Shown piece after piece: positions 22,695-30,523 of a stretch of DNA of 36,503 bases. The translations under genes were made by a program, and so were the position numbers. The notes beneath the pieces are model-generated. The model was not told where the DNA came from and did not search any database. It worked only from the letters and a program-made list of their open reading frames with translations. Numbering within the stretch: the stretch's first letter is position 1; each line of letters opens with the position of its first letter. The DNA comes from Modestobacter excelsi (GTDB lineage Bacteria > Actinomycetota > Actinomycetes > Mycobacteriales > Geodermatophilaceae). The stretch is taken from the NCBI RefSeq assembly GCF_005930495.1, contig NZ_SJEX01000051.1, positions 1-36,503 on the forward strand, read 5' to 3'.

Positions 22695-22700
22695 TAACGT
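22695..22700 (+). promoter_or_regulatory. -10 element TAACGT, probably leaderless
   Basis: TAACGT ends seven bases before GTG 22708; no Shine-Dalgarno sequence is seen, consistent with a leaderless message. Confidence 0.45.
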
Positions 22701-22707
22701 CCGCGCC

Positions 22708-24138
22708 GTGCCCTCACCGCGCCGTTGGGACGCCGCACTGCTGGCGCGCGTCGGTCGCCTGCCGACGACGCGGGTCGACCGGTGGCTGCGCAGGCTCTCC
22801 ACCTTCGCCGACCACGGCAAGCTCTGGCTCGCCATCGGGGCGGTCCTCGGACTGAAGCCGGGCCGGTCGCGCCGCGCAGCGGTCCGCGGGATCGGGGCGC
22901 TGGCGGTGTCGAGCGCGCTGGTCAACGCGGTTCTCAAGCGGCTCTTCGGTCGTGTGCGGCCGGACCTGGCCGACGTCCACCACGCGCGTGCACTGAAGCG
23001 GTCACCGCACACCCTGTCCTTCCCGAGCGGTCACTCGGCGTCGGCGGCTGCGTTCGCGACCGGGGTCGCCCTGGAGAGCCCCGTCGCCGGGGCGCTCATC
23101 GCGCCGATCGCAGCGGGCGTCGGCTACTCGCGGGTGCACGTCGGCGTGCACTACCCGGGCGACGTCGCCGCCGGCATGGCCGTCGGGAGCGCGGTGGCGC
23201 TGGCCACCCAGCGGTGGTGGCGGGTGCGGCCGGTCGAGCCCGCGCGGGTGTGGCAGGCCTGGGACGCCCCGGCGCTGCCGGACGGCGAGGGGCTGGTGGT
23301 CGCGGTCAACCCGCGGTCCGGCCGCGAGGACTACGACCCGGCCGCCGACATCCGGGAGCTGCTGCCCCGCGCCGAGGTGCTGGAGCTGCGTGCGGACGCG
23401 GGCGTGGCTGAGCTGCTCGGCGAGGCCGCGCGGTCGGGGCGCGCCCGGGCACTGGGCGTGGCCGGCGGCGACGGCAGCGTCGCGGCAGCTGCGGCCGTCG
23501 CGCTGGAGTTCGGACTGCCGCTGGCCGTCGTTCCCGCGGGAACGCTGAACCACTTCGCACGCGACCTGGGCGTGGCGACGCCGCCGGAGGCCGCGGCAGC
23601 CGTGGTGAGCGGGGCGGCCGTGCAGGTGGACGTGGCCGAGGTGAACGGGGTGCCGTTCCTGAACACCGCGTCGATCGGTTCGTACCCGGAGATGGTGCGA
23701 CGCCGGGACCGGCTCAGCGGGCGGATGGGCAAGTGGGCGGCGCTGACGGTGGCGGCGGCGCAGGTGCTGCGGCACGGGTCGCCGGTGGAGCTGGAGCTGA
23801 ACCAACGGCGGGTCTCGGCGTGGATCCTGTTCATCGGCAACGGCTGCTACGTGCCGCGCGGGCTGTCGCCGGCGTGGCGGCCGCGGCTGGAGGACGGGTT
23901 GCTGGACGTGCAGTACCTGCGGGCCGACCTGCGGTTCGGGCGCACCCGGGCGGTGCTGGCGACGCTGCTGGGGGTCGGGGACCACAGCCGGTCCCACGCG
24001 GAGTTCCAGGCGTCGGAGCTGCGGGTGCGGTCGCTGTCCGGGCCGCAGCAGGTGGCGTACGACGGGGAGACCGGGGAGACGACGACGGAGTTCGTCTTCC
24101 GCAAGCGCGAGCGGCTGACCATCTACTGCTCCCGGTGA
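22708..24138 (+). CDS. PAP2 phosphatase / diacylglycerol-kinase-like fusion protein
   Basis: 476 residues. Residues ~1-175 are a PAP2 membrane phosphatase: motif 1 KRLFGRVRP, motif 2 FPSGHSAS, motif 3 YSRVHVGVHYPGD. Residues ~190-476 are a lipid-kinase (DAGK/YegS) fold: VAVNPRSGRED, VAGGDGSVAAAA, VPAGTLNHFARDLG and FLNTASIGSYPEMV. The pair could dephosphorylate and rephosphorylate lipids such as phosphatidic acid/diacylglycerol or polyprenyl phosphates at the membrane. The architecture is known in actinobacteria. Only a few hydrophobic helices are obvious in the PAP2 half. Confidence 0.92.
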   Translation: MPSPRRWDAALLARVGRLPTTRVDRWLRRLSTFADHGKLWLAIGAVLGLKPGRSRRAAVRGIGALAVSSALVNAVLKRLFGRVRPDLADVHHARALKRSPHTLSFPSGHSASAAAFATGVALESPVAGALIAPIAAGVGYSRVHVGVHYPGDVAAGMAVGSAVALATQRWWRVRPVEPARVWQAWDAPALPDGEGLVVAVNPRSGREDYDPAADIRELLPRAEVLELRADAGVAELLGEAARSGRARALGVAGGDGSVAAAAAVALEFGLPLAVVPAGTLNHFARDLGVATPPEAAAAVVSGAAVQVDVAEVNGVPFLNTASIGSYPEMVRRRDRLSGRMGKWAALTVAAAQVLRHGSPVELELNQRRVSAWILFIGNGCYVPRGLSPAWRPRLEDGLLDVQYLRADLRFGRTRAVLATLLGVGDHSRSHAEFQASELRVRSLSGPQQVAYDGETGETTTEFVFRKRERLTIYCSR

Positions 24139-24141
24139 CGC

Positions 24142-24176
24142 TCGAGCTCTGCTCCACATCTGGAGCAGAGCTCAAC
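24142..24176. repeat. Dispersed 30-bp palindrome, copy 2
   Basis: Same 13-bp arms as at 1092-1121 (GAGCTCTGCTCCA and complement) with centre CATC, core 24144-24173. It begins 5 bp after the PAP2/DAGK stop and may serve as its transcription terminator. Confidence 0.85.
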
Positions 24177-24230
24177 TGCGCCGTCCACAGGTCAGGCGTC
24201 CGGGGGACGCGGGCGAGCCGCTGAGCTGCG

Positions 24231-24236
24231 TAGTCT
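24231..24236 (+). promoter_or_regulatory. Candidate -10 TAGTCT for the lipoprotein gene
   Basis: TAGTCT about 40 bp before ATG 24277, in the gap after the palindrome. The ATG is preceded by GGGAGGA, so this message has a leader. Confidence 0.35.
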
Positions 24237-24276
24237 CTGGGAACTTTTTCGTTCCGGGACTGCGGGAGGACGACGG

Positions 24277-24843
24277 ATGCGGCTCGTGCAGGTGGCTGCT
24301 GCGGCGGCTGTGGGGATTGCCGTGCTCGCCGGTTGCTCGGGCGGGGAGACCGCGAACGAGACGTTGCCGTCGACCTCGAGCAGCGCAGCAGGGACCGCTG
24401 CGAGCCTGCCGCCCCTCGGCCCACCGGACCTGCCCATGCCCGACGAGGCGCGAGAGCAGACCCCCGCCGGCGCGGAAGCATTCCTCCGCTACTACATGGC
24501 GGTATACACGAAAGCGCAGGTTGAAATGGACTCGACCTACCTTCGCCAGTTCAGCCAAGAATGCTCTTTTTGCGACGCCCTGATCCAGCGCCTAGATGAG
24601 AATGCCGCCAGCCGTCACACGTACGATGGCGGCGCGGTCACACTCAGAGCGACCTCTTTGACGCCCGACGCCGATGGGGCAATCGAGGGCGCGTTCACGA
24701 TTGATCAAGCAGCCTTAACGATCCACGATGAGGCCGGCGCAACCGTAAGTGAGGACCCACAAGCTACTTACAGTTGCGGAGCTGTGCTGACATGGCGACC
24801 AACCGAAGCAGCCTGGGCTATGACGCAATGGGACGTCAACTAG
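24277..24843 (+). CDS. DUF6318-type lipoprotein
   Basis: 188 residues. Signal peptide with lipobox VLAGC (Cys at residue ~19), so it is a diacylglyceryl-anchored extracytoplasmic protein. After a Ser/Thr/Ala linker comes a folded domain beginning PMPDEAREQTPAGAEAFLRYYM and containing FSQECSFCDALIQRLDENAA (CxxC) and SCGAVLTW; the family seen in actinobacteria is DUF6318. The role is unknown. From about residue 68 the base composition falls well below that of neighbours. Its end overlaps the next gene's start by 16 nt. Confidence 0.82.
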   Translation: MRLVQVAAAAAVGIAVLAGCSGGETANETLPSTSSSAAGTAASLPPLGPPDLPMPDEAREQTPAGAEAFLRYYMAVYTKAQVEMDSTYLRQFSQECSFCDALIQRLDENAASRHTYDGGAVTLRATSLTPDADGAIEGAFTIDQAALTIHDEAGATVSEDPQATYSCGAVLTWRPTEAAWAMTQWDVN

Positions 24844-25751
24844 CACGCGCGGCGGCGGTTGCGACCTCCGTCGTCATATTCTTCCTCGCATCGTCGACGG
24901 CTTGGGCCGTACCAGGCGGGTCGATAGGAGCAGTCCATAGCGAACTAGGCCACGGGAACGTCACGCTTGAAGCGGCTGACGTCTCCTCCGCAGACGACCG
25001 AGGAGTCCGACGGGCCAGCAATGCACCTGCCGCGGTGCCGATGTACCGCTGGCGCCTGCAAACTCCCTGCCAAATTAGCGATCCCGCGACCGGCGGATGC
25101 GTCTCAGGAGGCGTCTGCCCAGCTGTCCCGGGGCGACTGATTGGCTTGTATGTCGTTCAACGTCAACGACTGGCGCAGCCTTTGATTGACGGCGTGCAGG
25201 CGCCCGTCGACGGAGGCGCCCCAGCAGAGCTACTTCCCACCGGCACGCCCTACGGAAACTGGGTCAACGACGCTCAGAGCTGCGTCGACGTGACGGACCT
25301 CAACCCTCCGCCGTCGCCTGACGAGGTGTTCCGCTACTTCCAGACGCTGCCGCTCCCCCAGCTGACCACCCGCCAGCAGCCGCCGGGCGAGGCTCTCGTC
25401 GGCCTGCCGGTCATCTTCTTCACCGACAGCCCGACGACCCAGCTGTTCACGGTCGACATCCGCGGCTTCACCGTCGACATCGCGGCCACCGCCAGCACCT
25501 ACAGCTGGGACACCGGCGACAGCGCCGTCCTCACCACGACCGACCCCGGCGCGCCCTACCCGAACGCGACCATCACGCACGACTACTCGTCGGGCACCTA
25601 CACCGCCTCGCTGACCACGACCTGGAGCGCCACCTACTCCGTCGACGGTGGCGTGCAGGCCGACGTCCCCGGCACCACCACGACCCAGGGCGCACCGGCC
25701 ACCTTCACCGTCCTGCAGGCCCGCACCGTCCTGACCAACCCCTACGACTGA
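24828..25751 (+). CDS. Secreted protein with PKD-like domain
   Basis: 307 residues. Signal peptide with core AAAVATSVVIFFLASSTAWA and cleavage before VPGG. A Cys-containing middle (TPCQISDPATGGCVSGGVCP) follows, then a C-terminal beta domain with YSWDTGDSAVLTTTDPGAPYP and ITHDYSSGTYTASLTTTW, a PKD-like pattern. No transmembrane segment follows, so it is probably released or bound to the wall. ATG 24828 gives a proper signal peptide; ATG 24792 is an in-frame alternative. The 5' half is of lower GC than the 3' half, a mosaic shared with the upstream lipoprotein. The two genes overlap and are probably co-expressed. Confidence 0.75.
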   Translation: MGRQLARAAAVATSVVIFFLASSTAWAVPGGSIGAVHSELGHGNVTLEAADVSSADDRGVRRASNAPAAVPMYRWRLQTPCQISDPATGGCVSGGVCPAVPGRLIGLYVVQRQRLAQPLIDGVQAPVDGGAPAELLPTGTPYGNWVNDAQSCVDVTDLNPPPSPDEVFRYFQTLPLPQLTTRQQPPGEALVGLPVIFFTDSPTTQLFTVDIRGFTVDIAATASTYSWDTGDSAVLTTTDPGAPYPNATITHDYSSGTYTASLTTTWSATYSVDGGVQADVPGTTTTQGAPATFTVLQARTVLTNPYD

Positions 25752-25770
25752 GCGAGCACTCCTGAACGGG

Positions 25771-26412
25771 TCAGCTGCGGCGCGGCACCCAACGGGACAC
25801 GACCACGAGCAGCAGCAGCGCGGTGACCGCCTCGCCACCCTCTTCCACGAAGGTCGCCACGGCCAGCGCCACCCACGGGTGCCGTAGCCCGGCCGCCGCC
25901 ACCGTGATCTGGTCCAGCCCGATCGCGGCGGCCGCGTAGAGACCCAGAGCCACCACGATCGGCGTCGTCCCGGGGACCGCCCACGCCTGGCCCGCCCGCC
26001 ACAGCAACGACAGCCCGATCGCCGTCAGCAGCACGGCGCCGACCAGGGTGGTGAAGCGTCCGTCGTCCCGCTCCAGTGCCGAGTGCGAGCTCACCGCCTT
26101 GGCCACCGTGAGCGCGGCTCCCCCGACGACCACCCCGGTCCACCACCACCGCGCCCGTCCCGCCGACCGCACCGCCGCCACCGCGGCGAGCACGGCGACA
26201 GCCAGGAACAGTACGGTGGTGAACAATCGCGGCAGCGCACCCAGGGCGTCGAGCCGGAACAGCCGGCGGACCGCGGGATCAGGGCACGACCCCACCGCAC
26301 AGCGCAGTTCGACGACGAACCCGACGACGAACACCAGCGCGCCGACCAGCGCGAGCGGCAGCACCCACCGACCCCGGAGGGCAGGAGCCGCGTCGAGCTC
26401 CTCCCTGGTCAC
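25771..26412 (-). CDS. Multi-pass membrane protein, paralogue of the 33227-34111 product
   Basis: About 213 residues with six hydrophobic segments, beginning GRWVLPLALVGALVFVVGF. Notable is the C-terminal ALAVATFVEEGGEAVTALLL, two acidic residues inside a membrane helix, matching AAATFIEETGEAFGAIAVL in the other protein. DALGALPRLFTTVLFLAVAV also matches. I do not recognise a named family. GTG 26412 is chosen; ATG 26448 would add 12 residues. It is convergent with the PKD-like gene (19 bp). Confidence 0.7.
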   Translation of the reverse strand: MTREELDAAPALRGRWVLPLALVGALVFVVGFVVELRCAVGSCPDPAVRRLFRLDALGALPRLFTTVLFLAVAVLAAVAAVRSAGRARWWWTGVVVGGAALTVAKAVSSHSALERDDGRFTTLVGAVLLTAIGLSLLWRAGQAWAVPGTTPIVVALGLYAAAAIGLDQITVAAAGLRHPWVALAVATFVEEGGEAVTALLLLVVVSRWVPRRS

Positions 26413-26528
26413 GCGCCCATCATCCCGTCCTGACTGTGACAACCACATGCCGCCACCACTGTGATCCCTGCACCATGACCCAACGACTTAGCAACGGCTT
26501 TGTCAGGTTCCGCCTACAGAACATCGAG

Positions 26529-26555
26529 TTGACACCAAGCCTGCGCCGCTACAAA
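26529..26555 (+). promoter_or_regulatory. Promoter of the small membrane protein
   Basis: A consensus -35 TTGACA (26529-26534) and -10 TACAAA (26550-26555) are 15 bp apart. The ATG at 26562 lies at the expected start of transcription, so the message is leaderless. Confidence 0.6.
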
Positions 26556-26561
26556 GACCCC

Positions 26562-26735
26562 ATGTTCGCTGTCGTGGTCGTCGCCGTCTGGTTCACCCTC
26601 GCAGTCGGTGCCGCCGTCATCATCAGCGCGGGCATCCGGGTGGCCGACCGGCGGGCCCCCTTCAACGACCACCTGGCCGGCCTCCCCCAGAACCTCACGG
26701 TCGACGACGTCCTGGGTGTGCGCACCGCCAGCTGA
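26562..26735 (+). CDS. Small single-pass membrane protein
   Basis: 57 residues. A hydrophobic helix covers residues ~2-24 (VVVVAVWFTLAVGAAVIISA), followed by IRVADRRAPFNDHLAGLPQN. The VADRR segment right after the helix resembles AVADRRERAP in the 52-residue protein at 35413 and KADRRERS at 34093, although the N-terminal MAWW is absent. A longer frame from 26436 exists, but the promoter at 26529-26555 fits only the ATG at 26562. Function unknown. Confidence 0.6.
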   Translation: MFAVVVVAVWFTLAVGAAVIISAGIRVADRRAPFNDHLAGLPQNLTVDDVLGVRTAS

Positions 26736-26776
26736 CGCCGGCGCAGGTTCGCGCAGCGCCGGGGGTCGCTTCTCAC

Positions 26777-26782
26777 TACGGT
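26777..26782 (+). promoter_or_regulatory. Candidate -10 TACGGT for the DoxX/PHP operon
   Basis: TACGGT 73 bp before the DoxX ATG; no evident -35. The leader contains the strong site GGAAGAGG. Confidence 0.35.
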
Positions 26783-26855
26783 CGCAAGGCAGGGTTGTCC
26801 TGGCACTGACCAGGGCAGGTCCCTGCTGACGTCACCGATGGGAAGAGGTCTCCAG

Positions 26856-27404
26856 ATGTTGGTCCGCCGGATCGCACGGCCCATGCTCGCTTCCACGTTC
26901 ATCTACGGCGGGATCCAGACCCTCCGGAACCCGCAGAGCCGCGTTCCCGGCGCAGCGCCGATCGTCGAGCAGCTCACCGAGATCGCCGACAAGCAGCTGC
27001 CGATCGAGGTCTCGCACGACGTCGAGCAGTGGGTGAAGGTCAACGCCGGCGTGCACGTCGGCGCCGGCACCCTGCTCGCGCTGGGCAAGTTCCCCCGCTT
27101 CGCTGCGCTCGCGCTGGCCACCTCGCTGGTCCCCACCACCTTCGCCGGCCACCGCTTCTGGGAGCACGAGGACCCGAAGGAGCGCTTCGGCCAGACGAGC
27201 AACTTCCTCAAGAACACCGGCATGCTCGGCGGGCTGCTGCTCGCCGCCGTCGACACCGAGGGCAAGCCGTCGGTCGGCTGGCGGGCCCGGAAGACCGCCG
27301 GCGCCGCCGCTGCCGCAGCCGAGGCCAGCTACGAGCGGGCCTCCAAGAAGGCCGCGAAGGCGCAGAAGCGGGCCGCCAAGCAGGCCAAGAAGCTCAAGTC
27401 CTGA
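26856..27404 (+). CDS. DoxX-family membrane protein
   Basis: 182 residues. The N-terminal RPMLASTFIYGGIQTLRNP and the central hydrophobic helices NAGVHVGAGTLLALGKFPRF and AALALATSLVPTTFAGH, then FWEHEDPKERFGQTSNFLKN and MLGGLLLAA, are typical of DoxX/SURF4-like four-helix membrane proteins. The C-terminal ~45 residues are an unusual Ala/Lys-rich tail (KKAAKAQKRAAKQAKKLKS) that could bind nucleic acid or lipid headgroups. GGAAGAGG lies seven bases before the ATG; an in-frame ATG at 26838 is less likely. The PHP gene starts 10 bp after its stop, so they form an operon. Confidence 0.88.
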   Translation: MLVRRIARPMLASTFIYGGIQTLRNPQSRVPGAAPIVEQLTEIADKQLPIEVSHDVEQWVKVNAGVHVGAGTLLALGKFPRFAALALATSLVPTTFAGHRFWEHEDPKERFGQTSNFLKNTGMLGGLLLAAVDTEGKPSVGWRARKTAGAAAAAAEASYERASKKAAKAQKRAAKQAKKLKS

Positions 27405-27414
27405 CCTGGGCAGC

Positions 27415-28464
27415 ATGACGGCACAGCTCACGCCCGCGGGCGCGCTCCGGAGGATCGCCTTCCTCCTGGAGCGCGCCCGCGAACCGTCCTACCGGGTCAA
27501 GGCCTTCCGGACGGCGGCCACCGTCGTCGCCGGCCTGGACGACGCCGAGCTCGACCGCCGCGTCCGCACCAAGACGCTCAAGGACCTCAAGGGCGTCGGG
27601 GACAAGACCGCGGCCGTCGTGGTCGAGGCGCACCGCGGCGAGGTGCCGGCCTATCTGCAGGGGCTCGAGGAGAAGTACGCCGAGCTGACCCCGCTCGCCG
27701 ACGACGCCGCAGCCCTGCGCACGGCGCTCAAGGGCGACCTGCACGCGCACTCGGACTGGTCCGACGGCGGCAGCCCGATCCGCGAGATGGCCGAGGCGGC
27801 GATCTCCATCGGCCACGAGTACCTGGCGCTCACCGACCACTCACCCCGGCTCACCGTCGCCAACGGGCTGACCCCGCAGCGGCTGGAGCAGCAGCTGGAC
27901 GTCGTGGCAGCGCTGAACGACGAGCTCGCGCCCTTCCGGATCCTCACCGGCATCGAGTGCGACATCAACGTCGACGGCTCGCTGGACCAGACCGACGAGC
28001 TGCTCGGCAGGCTGGACGTCGTCGTCGCCAGCGTGCACTCCGAGCTGCGGGCGCCGAAGGCGGCGATGACCGAGCGGATGCTCGCGGCCGTCGCCAACCC
28101 GCACACCGACGTCCTGGGGCACTGCACCGGGCGGCTGGTGATCGGCCGCCAGCAGCGCAACGGCACCCAGAAGCCGCGGCCGGAGAGCGAGTTCGACGCC
28201 GACGCCGTCTTCCGGGCCTGCGTCGAGCACGGGACGGCGGTGGAGATCAACTCCCGGCCGGAGCGGCTGGACCCGCCACGCCGGCTGCTGACCCAGGCCG
28301 TCGAGCTGGGCTGCGACTTCGCCATCGACACCGACGCGCACGCCCCCGGTCAGCTGGACTGGCAGGACAACGGCTGCGTGCGGGCGGTGGAGTGCGGCGT
28401 CCCGGCCGACCGGGTGATCAACACCGCCCCGGCCGACGCGCTGCTGACCCGCACCCGGGGTTGA
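27415..28464 (+). CDS. PHP-domain metallophosphoesterase with helix-hairpin-helix
   Basis: 349 residues. Residues ~1-85 resemble the helical/HhH region of X-family polymerases (RIAFLLERAREPSYRVKAFR and LKDLKGVGDKTAAVVVEA). Residues ~105-345 form a PHP domain with the metal motifs DLHAHSDWSDGG, LTDHSPRL, GIECDIN, SVHSELR, GHCTGRL and IDTDAHAPGQL. There is no polymerase palm, so it looks like a PolX derivative reduced to the HhH and phosphoesterase parts. It could act in DNA repair end-trimming; some PHP proteins are histidinol phosphatases. No Shine-Dalgarno sequence is obvious; close spacing after DoxX suggests coupling. Confidence 0.85.
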   Translation: MTAQLTPAGALRRIAFLLERAREPSYRVKAFRTAATVVAGLDDAELDRRVRTKTLKDLKGVGDKTAAVVVEAHRGEVPAYLQGLEEKYAELTPLADDAAALRTALKGDLHAHSDWSDGGSPIREMAEAAISIGHEYLALTDHSPRLTVANGLTPQRLEQQLDVVAALNDELAPFRILTGIECDINVDGSLDQTDELLGRLDVVVASVHSELRAPKAAMTERMLAAVANPHTDVLGHCTGRLVIGRQQRNGTQKPRPESEFDADAVFRACVEHGTAVEINSRPERLDPPRRLLTQAVELGCDFAIDTDAHAPGQLDWQDNGCVRAVECGVPADRVINTAPADALLTRTRG

Positions 28465-28484
28465 ACGTCCTAGGTTCCCGGGGC

Positions 28485-29253
28485 ATGACGGTCCTGGACT
28501 GGTTGCTCGACTCCGACCCCGCCATCCGCTGGCAGGCGATGCGCGACCTGGCCGACGCTGGCGCTGCTCCGCGAGTTCGGGCTGGACCCGGCGTCGGGCG
28601 CGGCCCGGGAGACGGTCGCCCTGGTCGCGGAGAACTGCCGCTGGGAGTACGACGGCGCACGCTTCTTCGAGGGCGAGGCCGAGGCGTGCATCAACGGCCG
28701 CGTCGTCGCACTCGGCGCGTACTTCGGCCAGGACGTCGACGGGCTGGTGGCGCGGCTGCTCGACGACCAGCTCGAGGACGGCGGCTGGAACTGCTTCACC
28801 GAGCACGGCTCCACCCGGTCGTCGTTCGACTCGACGATCAACGTGCTCGAGGGGCTGCTGGCGCACGAGCTGGCCGGCGGCGGCACTGCGGAGACCGCGG
28901 CCGCTCGGCACCGCGGCGAGGAGTACCTGCTCGAGCGGTCGCTGTTCCGTCGGAAGAGCACCGGCGAGCCGGTCCAGCCGGGCTACCTGCAGTTCTCCTT
29001 CCCGCCGCAGTGGCACTACGACGTCCTCCGGGCGCTGGACCACTTCCGGCTGGCCGGCAGCCGGGACGAGCGGCTGGCCGAGGCGGTCACCGTGGTGCGG
29101 AGCAAGCAGCAGCCGGACGGCACCTGGCTGCTGGAGGACACCCACTCCGGCGCTGCCCACTTCCCGCTCGAGGACGGCGACGGGCAGCCCAGCCGCTGGA
29201 ACACCCTGCGGGCGCTGCGCGTGCTGCGCTGGCACGACGGCCCGGTCGGCTGA
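28485..29253 (+). pseudogene. Squalene-cyclase/prenyltransferase-like repeat protein with internal deletion
   Basis: An ATG at 28485 opens MTVLDWLLDSDPAIRWQAM and RDLADA in one frame. From about 28556 the homologous sequence continues in the +1 frame as TLALLREFGLDP, then ENCRWEYDGARFFEGEAEAC and through DDQLEDGGWNCFTEHGSTRS to the stop at 29251-29253. Alpha/alpha-barrel proteins of this group normally have a further ~60 residues between these segments, so an out-of-frame deletion seems to have joined them. A shortened ORF from 28747 (168 residues) remains open. QxDGxW-type repeats (KQQPDGTWLLEDTHSG) are visible. It could also be a sequencing artefact. Confidence 0.7.
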
Positions 29254-29285
29254 GGCCATGAGCTGGCCGGAGCGTGGGCCTGACG

Positions 29286-29522
29286 TCAGGGGCGATCCGC
29301 GTCCCGGGCCTTCGAGTCGGGTCGGGCGAGGACCGCGGTCAGCAGGCCGATCATCCCGATCGTCCAGAACGCGACGATCCCGACGTCTCCACGATGGATG
29401 CCATGGGTCTCGCTCAAGGTGACGAGGACGGGGCCTTCCCGGATGTAGTCCCCGGTCAGCAGGAGGAACGCGAACCCGGACAGAACTGCCGCCGTCAGCA
29501 GTGCACCGACCCAACGGACCAT
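29286..29522 (-). CDS. Small two-helix membrane protein
   Basis: 78 residues with two hydrophobic segments, VGALLTAAVLSGFAFLLLTG and VGIVAFWTIGMIGLLTAVLA, joined by a polar loop containing ETHGIHRGD. Family not recognised. TAGGGT at 29529-29534 on the minus strand ends six bases before the ATG, so it is probably leaderless. It is convergent with the pseudogene. Confidence 0.65.
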   Translation of the reverse strand: MVRWVGALLTAAVLSGFAFLLLTGDYIREGPVLVTLSETHGIHRGDVGIVAFWTIGMIGLLTAVLARPDSKARDADRP

Positions 29523-29528
29523 CGACCG

Positions 29529-29534
29529 ACCCTA
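29529..29534 (-). promoter_or_regulatory. -10 element TAGGGT, probably leaderless
   Basis: TAGGGT on the minus strand, six bases before ATG 29522. It lies against the end of the ATP-grasp gene, so the small gene has its own promoter. Confidence 0.4.
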
Positions 29535-29538
29535 GCGC

Positions 29539-30402
29539 TCAGGCCTGGATGGTCCCCTGCCGCACGCGCACCGCCGAGCGGGGAGGCAGCTGCCAGAGCT
29601 TGCCCAAGGAGACGTCCAGCGCCGGGTCGAAGCGGTCCAGCCCACCACCCGGGTAGGGCGTCAGCTCGCTGAACCACACCTCGCCGTCGACGGCGTACAG
29701 GTCGACCCGGACGAAGTCGAACTCCGCGCCCAACACCTCCGCCACCTCGAGCATCCGCGGCAGCAGCGCCGGGGGCGCCGTCACTGGGCCCGCAGCGACG
29801 TCCTCGGCGACGTCGACCGGCGTCCAGTCCGGGCGGTACAGCCGGCGCCGGTGGTCCGCGAACCGGCCGGTGTCCACCTGCACCAGCACCACCCGTCCGC
29901 CGAACACCAGGAACTTGAAGTCCACCGGCGGCTCCCCCGACCCGAGGAACTCCTCGGCCAGCAGCCCCCGCCGCGCCTGGCTGTAGACCCACTCGCCGCG
30001 CGTCCGGAACAGCGGCTCGTCCAGCCAGCCGGCGGTGGTCCGCGCCAGCTCGACGACGTCCGGGCGTCCGCCGCCGATGTGCACCCGCATGGTGCCGTGG
30101 TTGGGCTTGAGCACCCACCGGGAAGGCAGGTCGAGCGCCGCGAACTCGGCGAGGTCCGTCCCGGACCAGAGCACGGCGGGCACCCGCACCGACGGGCAGC
30201 GTGACGCCGCGTACGCCTTCATCGCCAGCTTGTCGCCGAGCTGCCCGATCAGCGGACGGCGGTCGTGCACCACCCGCCAGTTCACCTTCTCCACGAAGGT
30301 GCGCGGGACCCGCGGCGGCCAGCGGCCGTGCGCCTCGTGGAACAGCACGGCGCGCTTCACCGGCAGCGGCAACCGGACGAGCACGCTCCGCCACGCCGAC
30401 AC
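29539..30402 (-). CDS. TupA-like ATP-grasp protein
   Basis: 287 residues. The layout PRTFVEKVNWRVVHDRRPL, GDKLAMKAYAASRCP, SRWVLKPNHGTMRVHIGGG (ATP-grasp Lys and glycine loop), GEWVYSQARRGLLAEEFLG, VDFKFLVFGGRVVLVQVDT, RLYRPDWTPVDV and FDFVRVDLYAVDGEVWFSEL fits the TupA-like ATP-grasp family. Named members act in teichuronopeptide synthesis of the cell wall, and others sit in capsule or polysaccharide loci. AGGAGG is five bases before GTG 30402, which decides this start over 30453. It is divergent from a glycosyltransferase and probably joins an acidic group to a surface polymer (inference). Confidence 0.83.
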   Translation of the reverse strand: MSAWRSVLVRLPLPVKRAVLFHEAHGRWPPRVPRTFVEKVNWRVVHDRRPLIGQLGDKLAMKAYAASRCPSVRVPAVLWSGTDLAEFAALDLPSRWVLKPNHGTMRVHIGGGRPDVVELARTTAGWLDEPLFRTRGEWVYSQARRGLLAEEFLGSGEPPVDFKFLVFGGRVVLVQVDTGRFADHRRRLYRPDWTPVDVAEDVAAGPVTAPPALLPRMLEVAEVLGAEFDFVRVDLYAVDGEVWFSELTPYPGGGLDRFDPALDVSLGKLWQLPPRSAVRVRQGTIQA

Positions 30403-30523
30403 CGGGACCTCCTCCGCTCGCGCACATCGGCGGCACGCATCATGGTTGTGCACAGTCTGGTCCGAGCAACCTCGTCAACAGCGATCGAGGGTCGGCACCC
30501 GGGAAGAGCGAGGAGCGCCGGCC

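Noticed and set aside
26436-26735. 99-residue version of the small membrane protein
   Set aside because: The extra 42 residues contain the promoter (TTGACA and TACAAA) and have an unlikely composition.
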